From the NCBI GenBank assembly GCA_045807125.1, contig JBJMHZ010000021.1:1-64000 (forward strand): a stretch of 64,000 nucleotides of DNA, in the 5' to 3' direction. Positions 42,057-53,802 of this stretch are shown piece by piece (the first letter of the stretch is position 1; each line of letters starts with the position of its first letter). The notes under the pieces are model-generated. The model had not been told where the DNA came from and ran no database searches. It saw only the letters and a program-made list of their open reading frames with translations. Made by a program: the position numbers and the translations under genes. The stretch is from JBJMHZ01 sp045807125. Lineage in GTDB: Bacteria > Actinomycetota > Actinomycetes > JAWWOL01.

Positions 42057-42121
42057 CGCGGGACGCGGAGCCGTACGGGCCGGTGCCGGCCAGTGCCGGC
42101 CAGTGCCAGGCCGAGCGCCGG

Positions 42122-42345
42122 TCAGTCGTTGCCCGGGGCGGCGCTGATGTCGGCGAGCGCCGAGTCGCTGTCGCTGTCCTTCTCCATCGCGAGGTCGCCG
42201 AGACAGGATGCCGACCGCCCCGCCACCCTCGACCACCGGAAGCCGGCGCACCGCGCGCTGCCGCATGAGCTGCCCGGCCTGGTCGAGGCTGTCGTCGGGG
42301 GCGACCGTCTCCAGGTCGCTGCTGCACGCCTCGCGGACCGGCCCT
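42122..42345 (-). pseudogene. Frameshifted remnant of a CBS-domain protein
   Basis: Reading toward lower coordinates, one frame gives SSDLETVAPDDSLDQAGQLM and RQRAVRRLPVVEGGGAVGIL, a CBS motif; about 42200 the homology jumps frame to LGDLAMEKDSDSDSALADIS ending AAPGND-stop (TGA at 42122). Normal proteins of this kind read VGIVSLGDLA without a break, so one base has been lost. The first CBS domain is also missing. The rest of the stretch from 42346 to 42556 shows no gene, only the leader of the next CDS. Confidence 0.65.
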
Positions 42346-42556
42346 GGAGCCCGCCCGGCGGGCGGCGACGCTCACCGGAAGGATCGACGGGCCTTGCGGC
42401 AGCGTGAGGGAGCGAACCCGCGCGCCACATCTGCTGGACACGCGCCGACCGATCGGCCCACTATGTCCGAAGATCGTCCGTTTTAGCTGGAAAGGCGCTG
42501 CCGGAAGGGCGCCGCCGCACGAGCGCGCACGCGCGAACCAGCCTGGAGGAAGCGCC

Positions 42557-43207
42557 ATGACCGCCATGGCGGCCGTGCAGGTACCGGCGGGAACGTCGAC
42601 GCTGTCCGGCGACCTCGACGTCCCGGCCGGCGCCACCGGACTGGTCGCCTTCGCGCACGGCTCCGGGAGCAGCCGACACAGCCCGCGCAACCGCGAGGTG
42701 GCAACCCGGCTCCGGCAGCGCGGGCTCGCCACCCTCCTGGTCGACCTGCTGACTCCCGACGAGGAGTCCGCCGACCGGCGCACCGGCGAGCTGCGCTTCG
42801 ACATCGGCCTGCTCGCCGAGCGCGTCGTCGCGGTCCTCGAGTGGGCCCGCTCGGACGACCGCACGGGCGCCCTGCCCGGCGGCGCCTTCGGGGCCAGCAC
42901 CGGTGGCGGGGCCGCCCTCGTCGCCGCTGCCATGCGGCCCGACCTGATCTGCGCGGTGGTCTCCAGGGGTGGCCGCCCCGACCTGGCTGGGCCGTCGCTC
43001 CCGGCGGTGCGCGCCCCCACCCTGCTGATCGTCGGCAGCGCGGACCACGTCGTCCGCGAGCTGAACGAGCACGCCCTCGACCGGCTCTCGGCGACGAAGG
43101 AGCTCGCGGTCGTGCCGGGCGCCGGTCACCTGTTCGAGGAGCCGGGCGCCCTGCGTCAGGTCGCCGACCTCGCCGGCGCGTGGTTCGCCCGCTGGCTCGC
43201 GGTCTGA
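42557..43207 (+). CDS. Alpha/beta hydrolase of the dienelactone hydrolase type
   Basis: 216 residues, ATG 42557 after GGAGGA. Strand-turn FAHGSGSSRHSPRNREVA supplies the oxyanion loop, nucleophile elbow is GASTG (FGASTGGGAALVAAA), and the acid and His lie in LIVGSADHVVRELN and VVPGAGHLFEEPG. This subgroup is often fused to or adjacent to a phosphoribosyltransferase and found with CBS/universal-stress genes; here only the CBS remnant accompanies it. Substrate unknown. Confidence 0.88.
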   Translation: MTAMAAVQVPAGTSTLSGDLDVPAGATGLVAFAHGSGSSRHSPRNREVATRLRQRGLATLLVDLLTPDEESADRRTGELRFDIGLLAERVVAVLEWARSDDRTGALPGGAFGASTGGGAALVAAAMRPDLICAVVSRGGRPDLAGPSLPAVRAPTLLIVGSADHVVRELNEHALDRLSATKELAVVPGAGHLFEEPGALRQVADLAGAWFARWLAV

Positions 43208-43226
43208 GCAGCAGGGATCAAGCCGG

Positions 43227-44162
43227 TCACGTCGCATCGGTGAGGGGGTCGGCGGCGGCGGCGTCCGGCCGGGTCTCGTACGCCTTGCGCGACCCGCAGA
43301 CGCTCGCCCGCGAGCAGGCGCAGCGCGCGCCCGACTCCGACAGGCGCACGATCACCTCGTCGGTCGGGACGCTGTGGCCGACCACCTTGCCGTCGCCCTC
43401 CGGCGTCTCGACCATGGTCCCGAGCCGCGGCGCGCTCGCCTTGAACTCCTGGTAGAGCGGGTGCTCGTACTTCAGGCAGCACATCAGCCGGCCGCAGGCA
43501 CCGGAGATCTTGAGCGGGTTGAGCGGCAGGTCCTGGTCCTTCGCCATCCGGATCGAGACCGGCTCGAAGTCCTTGAGGAACGACGCGCAGCACAGGTCGC
43601 GGCCGCACGGGCCGATGCCGCCCTGCAGCTTCGCCTCGTCGCGGGCGCCGACCTGGCGCAGCTCCACCCTCGCGCCGAGCTCGCGGCCGAGCTCGCGGAC
43701 GAGCAGCCGGAAGTCGACCCGCTCCGGCGCGGAGAAGTAGACGGTGAACCGGCTGCGGGGCCGCCCCGGCCGGCCGCCCTGCGCTTCCTGGCCGCGCTGC
43801 GCTTCCTGGCCGCCCTGCGCTTCCTGGCCGCCCTGCGGCTCCACGTAGTCGATGCCGACCACCTTCATCGCCAGCCCGTGCTTGCGCACCAGCCGCTTCA
43901 CCAGCGCGCGGGCCTCGGCCTTGCGCTCGCGCCAGCGCCGGTCGCGATCGAGGTCGTCGTCGCTCGCCAGCCCGAGCAGGGCCGGCAGGGCGCCGAAGTC
44001 GTCGGTCAGCAGCTCGGGCGCCCAGATGCACTCGGCGACTTCCGGTCCGGTGTCGGTGGGGACGAGGACCTTGTCGCCGACCCGGGGGGCGACCGGCCCG
44101 GGGGCGAAGTAGTGCAGCCGTCCGTATCGCTCGAAGCTCACGGCGCACACCATGCCGGGCAC
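43227..44162 (-). CDS. ricT: PSP1/RicT-domain protein
   Basis: 311 residues from GTG 44162 (GAGGAGG about 11 nt upstream); ATG 44153 is an alternative. PSP1 domain with iron-sulfur-type cysteines: GPCGRDLCCASFLKDFEPVS, ISGACGRLMCCLKYEHPLYQ, and a C-terminal CACSRASVC. In Bacillus RicT belongs to the Y-complex that guides RNase Y; actinobacteria lack RNase Y, so the role here is open. A repeated GGQEAQ linker interrupts the N-terminal half. It belongs to the conserved tmk-holB-ricT order. Confidence 0.9.
   Translation of the reverse strand: MPGMVCAVSFERYGRLHYFAPGPVAPRVGDKVLVPTDTGPEVAECIWAPELLTDDFGALPALLGLASDDDLDRDRRWRERKAEARALVKRLVRKHGLAMKVVGIDYVEPQGGQEAQGGQEAQRGQEAQGGRPGRPRSRFTVYFSAPERVDFRLLVRELGRELGARVELRQVGARDEAKLQGGIGPCGRDLCCASFLKDFEPVSIRMAKDQDLPLNPLKISGACGRLMCCLKYEHPLYQEFKASAPRLGTMVETPEGDGKVVGHSVPTDEVIVRLSESGARCACSRASVCGSRKAYETRPDAAAADPLTDAT
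43772..43838. repeat. In-frame 18-bp tandem repeat in ricT
   Basis: Three 18-bp copies (43772-43789, 43790-43807, 43808-43825) and a partial fourth to 43838, plus-strand unit GGCCGCCCTGCGCTTCCT. It encodes the GGQEAQ GGQEAQ RGQEAQ linker of RicT. Length change would keep the frame. Confidence 0.9.
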
Positions 44163-44251
44163 GGGACGGCCCACCTCCTCGAAGCTTCTCCTCGAAGCCT
44201 ACGCCCCGGCGGGCCGCGGTCCCGTGCGGCTACGGCCGTGCCGGCGCCCGG

Positions 44252-45412
44252 TCAGCCGTGCAGGGCGAGCGCCATCTCCTCGACTGCGAGCAGGGGCGCC
44301 ACGTTGGCGGCGATGCGCTCGCGGCAGGCGAGGATCGCCTCCATGCGGCGCAGGGTGCGCTCCGGCGGCCCGGCCCGCGCGACCCGCTCCACCTGGTCGC
44401 GGACGTCGGCGTTGACGAGCGGCACGTCGGACCCGGTCTGGACGAGGAGCACGTCGCGGTAGAACGCGGCGAGATCGGTCAGCGCGCGGTCGAGCATGTC
44501 GCGCTGGTGGCGGGTCTCGCGCGACTTGTGCCGGCGCTCCAGGTCCTTCAGCGCCCCCGTGCTGCCGCGCACCTTCACCTTGCCGGTGCCGCCCTCGCCC
44601 AGCGCCTCCTTGAGTGCGGTGGTCTCGGCCGCTGCCAGCGGGGCGGTGATGCGGGACGACTCCTCCTCGCTCGCGCTCACCAGCGCCTCGGCAGCCGCGA
44701 AGCAGGCCGCGACACTGCCGACCGAGACGGGAACGGCGAGCACGTCGCGGCGCTGCCGGCGCGCGTCGTCGTCGGTCGCGAGCCGCCGCGCCCGCCCGAC
44801 GTGCCCCTGCGCGGCACGGGCGGCGAAGGCGGCCATGGCCGGGTCGACGCCGTCGCGGGCGACCAGCTCGCGGGCGACCGCGTCGACCGAAGGGGTGCGC
44901 AGCCGCACCAGCCGGCAGCGGGAGCGGATGGTGGGGGGCAAGTCGTCCGGCGCCGGCACGCAGAGCAGGAAGACGGCCTGCCGCGGCGGCTCCTCGATCA
45001 CCTTGAGCAGCGCGTTGGCGGCCGCCTCGGTCAGCCGGTCGGCGTCCTCCACGATCACGACGTGCCACCGGCCACCGGCCGGGGCGAGGGCGGCCCGGCG
45101 GACGATGTCGCGCGCCTCGTCGACGCCGATCGAGAGCCCGGCCGGCGAGGTCACCGCGACGTCGGCCGAGGTGCCGGCGAGCGCGGTGTGGCAGGCCGGG
45201 CAGGCGCCGCAGCCCCGCCACGGGCACTGCAGCGCCGCCGCGAACGCCCGCGCCGCCACCGAGCGGCCGGAGCCGGGCGGCCCGGTGAACAGCCACGCGT
45301 GGGTGAACCCGCCGCTGCCATCGGCGGCCGCGTCGATCGCAGCCATGAGCTGCGCAACGGCCGGCTCCTGCCCGACCAGGACGTCGAGCACCGCGCCGGC
45401 GGGCGCGCTCAT
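44252..45412 (-). CDS. holB: DNA polymerase III delta-prime subunit
   Basis: 386 residues of the clamp loader. AAA+ fold with Walker-A-like GPPGSGRS (residues 44-51), where the usual Lys is Arg (R50), fitting the non-hydrolysing delta-prime. Zinc module CPWRGCGACPAC (C63, C68, C71, C74), VVIVEDADRLTEAAANALLK, EEPP and sensor 1 IRSRCRLV are present. ATG 45412 overlaps the MFS-tmk stop. The helical C-terminus (about 220-386) has an inserted EESSRITAPLAAAETTALK region. Confidence 0.94.
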   Translation of the reverse strand: MSAPAGAVLDVLVGQEPAVAQLMAAIDAAADGSGGFTHAWLFTGPPGSGRSVAARAFAAALQCPWRGCGACPACHTALAGTSADVAVTSPAGLSIGVDEARDIVRRAALAPAGGRWHVVIVEDADRLTEAAANALLKVIEEPPRQAVFLLCVPAPDDLPPTIRSRCRLVRLRTPSVDAVARELVARDGVDPAMAAFAARAAQGHVGRARRLATDDDARRQRRDVLAVPVSVGSVAACFAAAEALVSASEEESSRITAPLAAAETTALKEALGEGGTGKVKVRGSTGALKDLERRHKSRETRHQRDMLDRALTDLAAFYRDVLLVQTGSDVPLVNADVRDQVERVARAGPPERTLRRMEAILACRERIAANVAPLLAVEEMALALHG

Positions 45413-47496
45413 CGGTCACCGCTGATGAGGATCTCGGTGGCCGGGTCACCCGGCCCGGTCGCTCCGGCCGGCGGCGTCCCTGCTGCCGGCGCCCCTGCTG
45501 CCGGCGCCCCTGCTGCCGGTGCGGCGGCCGGGCCGGTCGCCGGGCCTGGCACGAGGCCGGCGACCCGCTCGCGGACGCGGGCCGCGATCCGGTCGGGCGG
45601 CTGCGCCGCGTCGACGACCAGGTAGGCCTCGGGGCGCTGCCCGGCCAGCGCGCGGAACCCCTCGCGGACCCGGCGGTGGAACTCGATCGACTCGGACTCG
45701 ATGCGATCGGCCGGCCCGGCGACCCGGCCGAGCCCGACGGCCGGGTCGACGTCGAGCAGGACGGTGAGGTCGGGGCGCAGCCCGCCGGTCGCCCACGCCG
45801 AGAGCTCGGCGACCTCCTCGGCCGGCAGCGCCCGCCCGGCTCCCTGGTAGGCGATCGAGGAGTCGGCGTAGCGGTCGGTGACGACGACCGCCCCGCGCCG
45901 CAGCGCCGGCTCGATGACGGTCTCGACGTGGGCGGCCCGGTCGGCGGCGTAGAGCAGCGCCTCGGCGCGCGGCGAGATCGTGCTCGCCGGGTCGAGCAGC
46001 AGCCGGCGCAGCCGGCCACCCACCTCGGTGCCGCCCGGCTCGTGGGTGACAACGACGTCGCGGCCCTGCGCGGAGAGCCAGCCGGCCAGCTGCCGGACCT
46101 GGGTGCTCTTGCCCGCGCCCTCGCCGCCCTCGAAGGCGATGAAGACGCCGCCGAGATGGGGCTCGCCGCGGTAGCGCCGCCCGCGAAGGGCGGCGAGGAC
46201 GTCGGCCAGCAGCGGGACGCCGCGCCGGTCGTCCATCTGCCGCAGCGCGAGCGCGCCGACGGCAGCCGCGAACAGACCGGAGGCGAGCAGGACGATCGTC
46301 ACGCCGTCGAAGCGGACCCTGGCGTCGCGGACGCCGACGTAGTGCCGCCCGATGGCACCGGCGACGAACGGCGCGACGGCGAGCACGGCCAGCAGGTCGA
46401 CCCGGACGAGCGACTGCACGAGCGCGAACGTGCGGCCGCGCACGTGGTCGTCGACCTCCCCGCCGAGCAGCGTGTTGCCGGTCACCCAGGCCACGCCGGC
46501 GAACGCGCCAACCACCAGCGTGGTGACGACGGCGACCTCGAGGTCGGGCAGCACGGCCGTGACCGCGAGCGCGACGCCGGCGCCGACGATCGACAGCCCG
46601 AACATGCGCCGCCGGCTGAGCAGCCGCAGCACCCGCGGCCCGACGAGCATGCCGAGCGCGAGGCCGAGGAAGACGGCCCCGAACACCACGCCGTACGCCG
46701 CCTCGCCGCCACCGAGGTCGGCGACGAACACCCGCCCGGTCGCGATCACCGCGCCGCCGGCCGCGAAGGCGCCGAGGATGCCGACCACCAGGCCGCGCAC
46801 CATCCGCGTCGAGCCGGCGAACCGCCAGCCCTCCATGATCGACCGCAGCAGGTCGCCGGCGCCCGACCGGCCGGGCGTGGCCGCCGCCGAAGCGGCCTGC
46901 CTGGTCGAGATCTCGCGGATCCGCCAGACGGTGAACGCCGAGAACGCGAACGTGCCGGCGTCGAACCACAGCGCGAGGTCGTTGGGGTTGGCGACGAAGA
47001 ACCGCGAGCCCGCGCCGAGCGCCCGGCTGAGCAGCGCCAGCAGCGAGAACACGGCGGCGGCCACCGGCGCCATGCCGTACGTGGTCACCAGCGAGAGCTG
47101 GTTGGCAGCCTCCAGCCGATCGCGGGGCACGATGTTGGGGACGCTCGCCTCCTTGGCCGGGATCCAGAACAGGCTGAAGATCTCGACGGCGAACGACGCC
47201 ACCAGCAGGTAGGCGAGGGACCGCACGGCCGGGATGCTCACGAACAGCCCGCACCGCATCACGTCGCAGACCACCATCATCGTGCGGCGGTCGAAGCGGT
47301 CGGCGAAGGCGCCGGCCAGCGGGCCGAACAGCAGTGCGGGCGCCATCCGTACGGCGAGCACCCCGCCGGTCGCGTAGAGGTGGCTGCGGTAGGTGTCGGT
47401 GAGGGTGGTGGCCATCGCCGTCGTCGCCAGGAGGCCCAGCCAGTCGCCGAGGCTCGACAGCGACAGCGCGATCCACAGCCGCCGGAACGGCGCCAC
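45409..47496 (-). CDS. tmk: MFS-type membrane domain fused to thymidylate kinase
   Basis: 695 residues. Residues 1-425 have 10-12 membrane helices of a major-facilitator protein (RRLWIALSLSSLGDWLGLLA, then FADRFDRRTMMVVCDVMR between helices 2-3). Residues about 455-665 are a complete dTMP kinase: P-loop FIAFEGGEGAGKSTQVRQLA, VTHEPGGTEVG, DRYADSSIAYQGAGR and LID region. A Pro/Ala tail with AAGAP repeats follows. dTMP kinase makes dTDP for DNA synthesis; the membrane half may be structural or transport-active, unknown. No in-frame ATG/GTG lies upstream of 47496, though homologs have longer N-termini. Confidence 0.93.
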   Translation of the reverse strand: MAPFRRLWIALSLSSLGDWLGLLATTAMATTLTDTYRSHLYATGGVLAVRMAPALLFGPLAGAFADRFDRRTMMVVCDVMRCGLFVSIPAVRSLAYLLVASFAVEIFSLFWIPAKEASVPNIVPRDRLEAANQLSLVTTYGMAPVAAAVFSLLALLSRALGAGSRFFVANPNDLALWFDAGTFAFSAFTVWRIREISTRQAASAAATPGRSGAGDLLRSIMEGWRFAGSTRMVRGLVVGILGAFAAGGAVIATGRVFVADLGGGEAAYGVVFGAVFLGLALGMLVGPRVLRLLSRRRMFGLSIVGAGVALAVTAVLPDLEVAVVTTLVVGAFAGVAWVTGNTLLGGEVDDHVRGRTFALVQSLVRVDLLAVLAVAPFVAGAIGRHYVGVRDARVRFDGVTIVLLASGLFAAAVGALALRQMDDRRGVPLLADVLAALRGRRYRGEPHLGGVFIAFEGGEGAGKSTQVRQLAGWLSAQGRDVVVTHEPGGTEVGGRLRRLLLDPASTISPRAEALLYAADRAAHVETVIEPALRRGAVVVTDRYADSSIAYQGAGRALPAEEVAELSAWATGGLRPDLTVLLDVDPAVGLGRVAGPADRIESESIEFHRRVREGFRALAGQRPEAYLVVDAAQPPDRIAARVRERVAGLVPGPATGPAAAPAAGAPAAGAPAAGTPPAGATGPGDPATEILISGDR

Positions 47497-47736
47497 CCGC
47501 AGCGCCGCCCGCAGGGCGCGCGGCGGTGCGCCGGCCAGCTCGCCCGGTGGCGGGACGCTGGCCTCGGCGGGCCTGGACGGGACGTCTGAGCTGATCCTCG
47601 GCTCCGGCGACGACGGTGGCAGGTCGGTGGGCGGATCGGGGGACCGGCCACGGCGGAAGGGCCGCCGAGCGGCGACCGTGCAGTCGACTCTAGCGACCGG
47701 CGCCGTCGGTTTCGCGCGGTCCGGCAGGCCGGTGGA

Positions 47737-50502
<2,766 letters not shown>

Positions 50503-50532
50503 AGCGATCCTTGGTCCTTCCCGGTCGTCCGC

Positions 50533-50569
50533 GTCCGTTCCCGTCCGTTCCGTCCGTTCCGTCCGTTCC
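50533..50569. repeat. Four copies of GTCCGTTCC upstream of topA
   Basis: Copies at 50533, 50543, 50552 and 50561, just upstream of the topA start (30-70 nt on its leader side). In the topA sense they read GGAACGGAC. They could be a slippage tract or a binding array within the topA promoter/leader. Confidence 0.8.
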
Positions 50570-50721
50570 CCGGCAAAGGGGCACCGCCGCCGGCGACACC
50601 GGTCGGCGCGGCGTGCAGGGGACGGCGCGTCACTTCAACTCGGCGACGCCCCCTGACGTTCCCCGTTCCCGACCGACCCTACGGCCGGACGGGGCGGGCG
50701 GACGAACCGCGGGGGGTCGGC

Positions 50722-50741
50722 GGGCGGCCGGCGCGCCGCCC
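50722..50741 (-). terminator. Hairpin just after hppA
   Basis: GGGCGGC and GCCGCCC enclose a 6-nt loop, 12 nt beyond the hppA stop. No T-tract. Positioned to end hppA transcription before topA. Confidence 0.5.
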
Positions 50742-50752
50742 AGCCGGCCCGG

Positions 50753-53089
50753 TCAGACGTGCGCCGGCTCGCGGTCGCGATCGGCGGACCCGGCGGTCGT
50801 CGGGACGCTGCGGCGCTTGGAGTACACGATCACGCCGACCAGGATGCCGACCGCGAGCACGGTGACGGTGGCCCGCACCGCGACGTTGGAGCTGTCCCCG
50901 ACGGCGTACTTCACCACGCTCGGCGCGATCAGCACCGACACCAGGTTCATCACCTTGATCAGCGGGTTGATCGCCGGCCCGGCGGTGTCCTTGAACGGGT
51001 CGCCGACCGTGTCGCCGATGATCGTGGCATGGTGGGCCTCGGAGCCCTTGCCGCCGTGCACGCCGTCCTCGACGAGCTTCTTGGCGTTGTCCCAGGCGCC
51101 GCCGGAGTTGGCGAGGAAGATCGCCATCAGCACGCCGGCGCCGATGGCGCCGCCGAGGTAGGCGCCGAGCGGCGCGTAGCCGAGGCCGAAGCCGACCGCG
51201 ATCGGCGCGAGCACGGCGAGCAGGCCGGGCACCATGAGCTCGCGCAGCGAGTCGGCGGTGCAGATGTCGACGACGCGGGCGTAGTCGGGCCGCTCGCTGA
51301 AGTCCATGATCCCCGGGTGGGTGCGGAACTGCTCGCGCACCTCGAACACCACCCGCTGGGCCGCCCGGCCCACCGCGCTGATCGCGAGCCCGGCGAACAG
51401 GAACACCACCGAGGCCCCGAGGATCAGGCCGACCAGCACGTCCGGACGGTCGACCGACAAGGCGAACGGCTCGGGCAGCAATCGCTCGGTGCCGACGTGG
51501 TTGGCCGTCTCCAGCGCGGTGAGCACCGACTCGCGGAACGAGCCGAACAGCGCCGTCGCGGCGAGCACGGCCGTCGCGATCGCGATGCCCTTGGTGATCG
51601 CCTTGGTGGTGTTGCCGACCGCGTCGAGGCTGGTGAGGACGGACGCGCCCGGGTCCTCGGTGGCGCCGGACATCTCGGCGATGCCCTGCGCGTTGTCGCT
51701 GATCGGGCCGAAGGTGTCCATCGAGACGATGACGCCGACCGTGGTGAGCAGGCCGGTGCCGGCGAGGGCGATCGCGAACAGCGACACCGTGATGTTGTCG
51801 CCGCCGACCCGGTAGGCCGCGTAGACCGCGGCCGAGATCAGGATCGCCGAGTAGACCGCCGACTCCAGGCCGAGCGAGATGCCGGACAGCACGGTGGTGG
51901 CCGGCCCGGTGAGCGAGGAATCGGCGACGTCCTTGACCGGCTTGCGGTTGGTCTCGGTGAAGTAGCCGGTGAGCAGCTGGATCGCTGCGGCGAGGATCAG
52001 GCCGATGATGACGGCGACGATCGCGATCACCCGCGGGTTGCCGCTGGCCCCGCTGACGGCGCCGGCCAGGTCGCTGAAGCGGCTCGGCAGGTAGAGCCAC
52101 GCCGCGACCACCACGAGCACGGCCGAGAACAGCGCCGAGAGGAAGAAGCCGCGGTTGATCGCCGCCATCGCGTTGCGGTCGCCGGCGCGCGGCGAGACCA
52201 GGAAGATGCCGACGATCGCGGTGAGCACGCCGATGGCCGGCACGATGAGCGGGAAGACGAGCCCGTGGTAGCCGAACGCCTTGGAGCCGAGCACGAGAGC
52301 GGCGACCAGCATGACGGCGTACGACTCGAACAGGTCGGCAGCCATGCCCGCGCAGTCGCCGACGTTGTCGCCGACGTTGTCGGCGATGGTGGCCGCGTTG
52401 CGCGGGTCGTCCTCGGGGATGTTCTGCTCCACCTTGCCGACGAGGTCGGCGCCGACATCGGCCGCCTTGGTGAAGATGCCGCCGCCGACCCGCATGAACA
52501 TCGCGAGCAGCGCGGCGCCGAAGCCGTACCCCTCGAGCACCAGCGGCGCGTGGTCGTTGAAAATCAGCACCACGATCGCCGCGCCGAGCAGGCCGAGGCC
52601 GACCGTGAACATTCCCGCGACGCCGCCGGCGCGGAAGGCGATCCGCAGCGCGCGCGGGTAGCCGGCCGCCGGGTCGTGCGCGGCGGCGGCCACCCGTACG
52701 TTGGCGCGCACCGCGAGCCACATGCCGGTGTAGCCGGTCGTCGCGGAGAACACCGCGCCCACGAGGAAGAACAGTGAGCGGCCGACCCGCTCGCCGGTGG
52801 TGTCGGCCGGCAGGACGAACAGGATCGCGAACAGCAGGACGGCGAAGATCGCCAGCGTGCGGAACTGCCGCGCCAGGTAGGCGGCGGCGCCCTCCTGCAC
52901 GGCCTTCGCGATCTCGCGCATCTTGGGAGTGCCGTCGCTGGCCCGCAGCACCTCGCGGACCAGGCCGTAGGCCACCGCCAGCGCGCAGATCGCGACGACC
53001 GCGACGCCGATGACGATGACGTAGTTGCCACCGGTCACCCGCGTGGCGGAGGCAGGGATCCCTGCGTCGGCGGCGAGCAGGTGCAACAT
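50753..53089 (-). CDS. hppA: K+-independent H+-translocating membrane pyrophosphatase
   Basis: 778 residues with about 16 membrane helices; couples pyrophosphate hydrolysis to proton export. Catalytic motifs: EDDPRNAATIADNVGDNVGD, and near the C-terminus GDTVGDPFKDTAGPAINPLI. Subtype: GNTTKAITKG, where the Lys after TT replaces the Ala of K+-dependent pumps, marking the K+-independent H+-pump class. ATG 53089 with GAGGAG. Long family-typical length. Together with cytosolic Ppa it gives two pyrophosphatases. Confidence 0.97.
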   Translation of the reverse strand: MLHLLAADAGIPASATRVTGGNYVIVIGVAVVAICALAVAYGLVREVLRASDGTPKMREIAKAVQEGAAAYLARQFRTLAIFAVLLFAILFVLPADTTGERVGRSLFFLVGAVFSATTGYTGMWLAVRANVRVAAAAHDPAAGYPRALRIAFRAGGVAGMFTVGLGLLGAAIVVLIFNDHAPLVLEGYGFGAALLAMFMRVGGGIFTKAADVGADLVGKVEQNIPEDDPRNAATIADNVGDNVGDCAGMAADLFESYAVMLVAALVLGSKAFGYHGLVFPLIVPAIGVLTAIVGIFLVSPRAGDRNAMAAINRGFFLSALFSAVLVVVAAWLYLPSRFSDLAGAVSGASGNPRVIAIVAVIIGLILAAAIQLLTGYFTETNRKPVKDVADSSLTGPATTVLSGISLGLESAVYSAILISAAVYAAYRVGGDNITVSLFAIALAGTGLLTTVGVIVSMDTFGPISDNAQGIAEMSGATEDPGASVLTSLDAVGNTTKAITKGIAIATAVLAATALFGSFRESVLTALETANHVGTERLLPEPFALSVDRPDVLVGLILGASVVFLFAGLAISAVGRAAQRVVFEVREQFRTHPGIMDFSERPDYARVVDICTADSLRELMVPGLLAVLAPIAVGFGLGYAPLGAYLGGAIGAGVLMAIFLANSGGAWDNAKKLVEDGVHGGKGSEAHHATIIGDTVGDPFKDTAGPAINPLIKVMNLVSVLIAPSVVKYAVGDSSNVAVRATVTVLAVGILVGVIVYSKRRSVPTTAGSADRDREPAHV

Positions 53090-53284
53090 GCGGTCTCCTC
53101 GTGGGGAACAACGGGGGCGCGTACCGGCCGTGGGCGGCTCCCGGCGGCACGCAGCTGCGCCGTGGGTCGGGGCGGGCTCACGGCAGTGCGCGGAGCATAC
53201 GTGACGCGACCCACGCCGCCACGCGCGGGGGTGTCAACCCGCGAGCCCCGACGACTCCGCGGTCGGCCGCCGGTCAGCTCACGA

Positions 53285-53788
53285 TCAGCTCCCGGTCAGC
53301 CGCCGGTCGGCCAGCAGCGAGTCGCCGGCCTCTGCGCCGGCCCGCCACGACATGCGCACCCTGGTGCCCTCCGGCGCGGCCGGCGTCACCTCGACGTCCT
53401 CGACCAGGCCCTCGATGACGGCGAGCCCGTAGCCGGGCGGCAGGACGTCGCGCGCCGGGTCGCCGGCCAGCTCGGCGCCGCCGCCGGCCGGGTCGGCGGC
53501 GAGCAGCAGCGCGTCCATCGGCGGCGCGGCCTGCTCCGAGGGACCGGCGTCGACCACCTCGACGCTGAACGCGCCCTCGTCGTCGGAGAGCGCCATCCGT
53601 ACCAGCTCGGACGGTGCATGCCGCTCGTGCAGGGCGACGGCGCGCGAGCACGCCTCGCCCACGGCGAGCCGCAGCTCGTCCAGGACGTCGTCGGCCACGT
53701 TGGCGCGGCGGGCGACGGCGACGGCGATCAGCCGGGCGGTCCGCACGTGGGCGGGCAGCGCCGCGAACGACACCTCGACGGTCGGCAT
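53285..53788 (-). CDS. Anti-sigma-type ATP-binding protein (RsbW-like)
   Basis: 167 residues, ATG 53788. GHKL ATPase fold: N-box-like LDELRLAVGEACSRAVALH, G1-like VEVVDAGPSEQ, and G2 LPPGYGLAVIEGLVEDVEV. The N-box uses S-R in place of the usual N-A (ACSRAV), so a strict match is imperfect; it may still bind ATP. An acidic loop with PAGGGAELAGDPARD is unusual. It follows the STAS gene by 14 bp, the normal antagonist-kinase pair. Confidence 0.86.
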   Translation of the reverse strand: MPTVEVSFAALPAHVRTARLIAVAVARRANVADDVLDELRLAVGEACSRAVALHERHAPSELVRMALSDDEGAFSVEVVDAGPSEQAAPPMDALLLAADPAGGGAELAGDPARDVLPPGYGLAVIEGLVEDVEVTPAAPEGTRVRMSWRAGAEAGDSLLADRRLTGS

Positions 53789-53802
53789 AGGTGGCGTCGC
53801 CC

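Noticed and set aside
42093..42407. A plus-strand frame after cysH
   Set aside because: It is the antisense of the CBS remnant and shows no recognisable domain.
50759..52777. A very long plus-strand open frame opposite hppA
   Set aside because: It is the antisense of a clear H+-pyrophosphatase gene; the product is His/Arg/Asp-rich with no fold. Long antisense frames are expected at this GC content.
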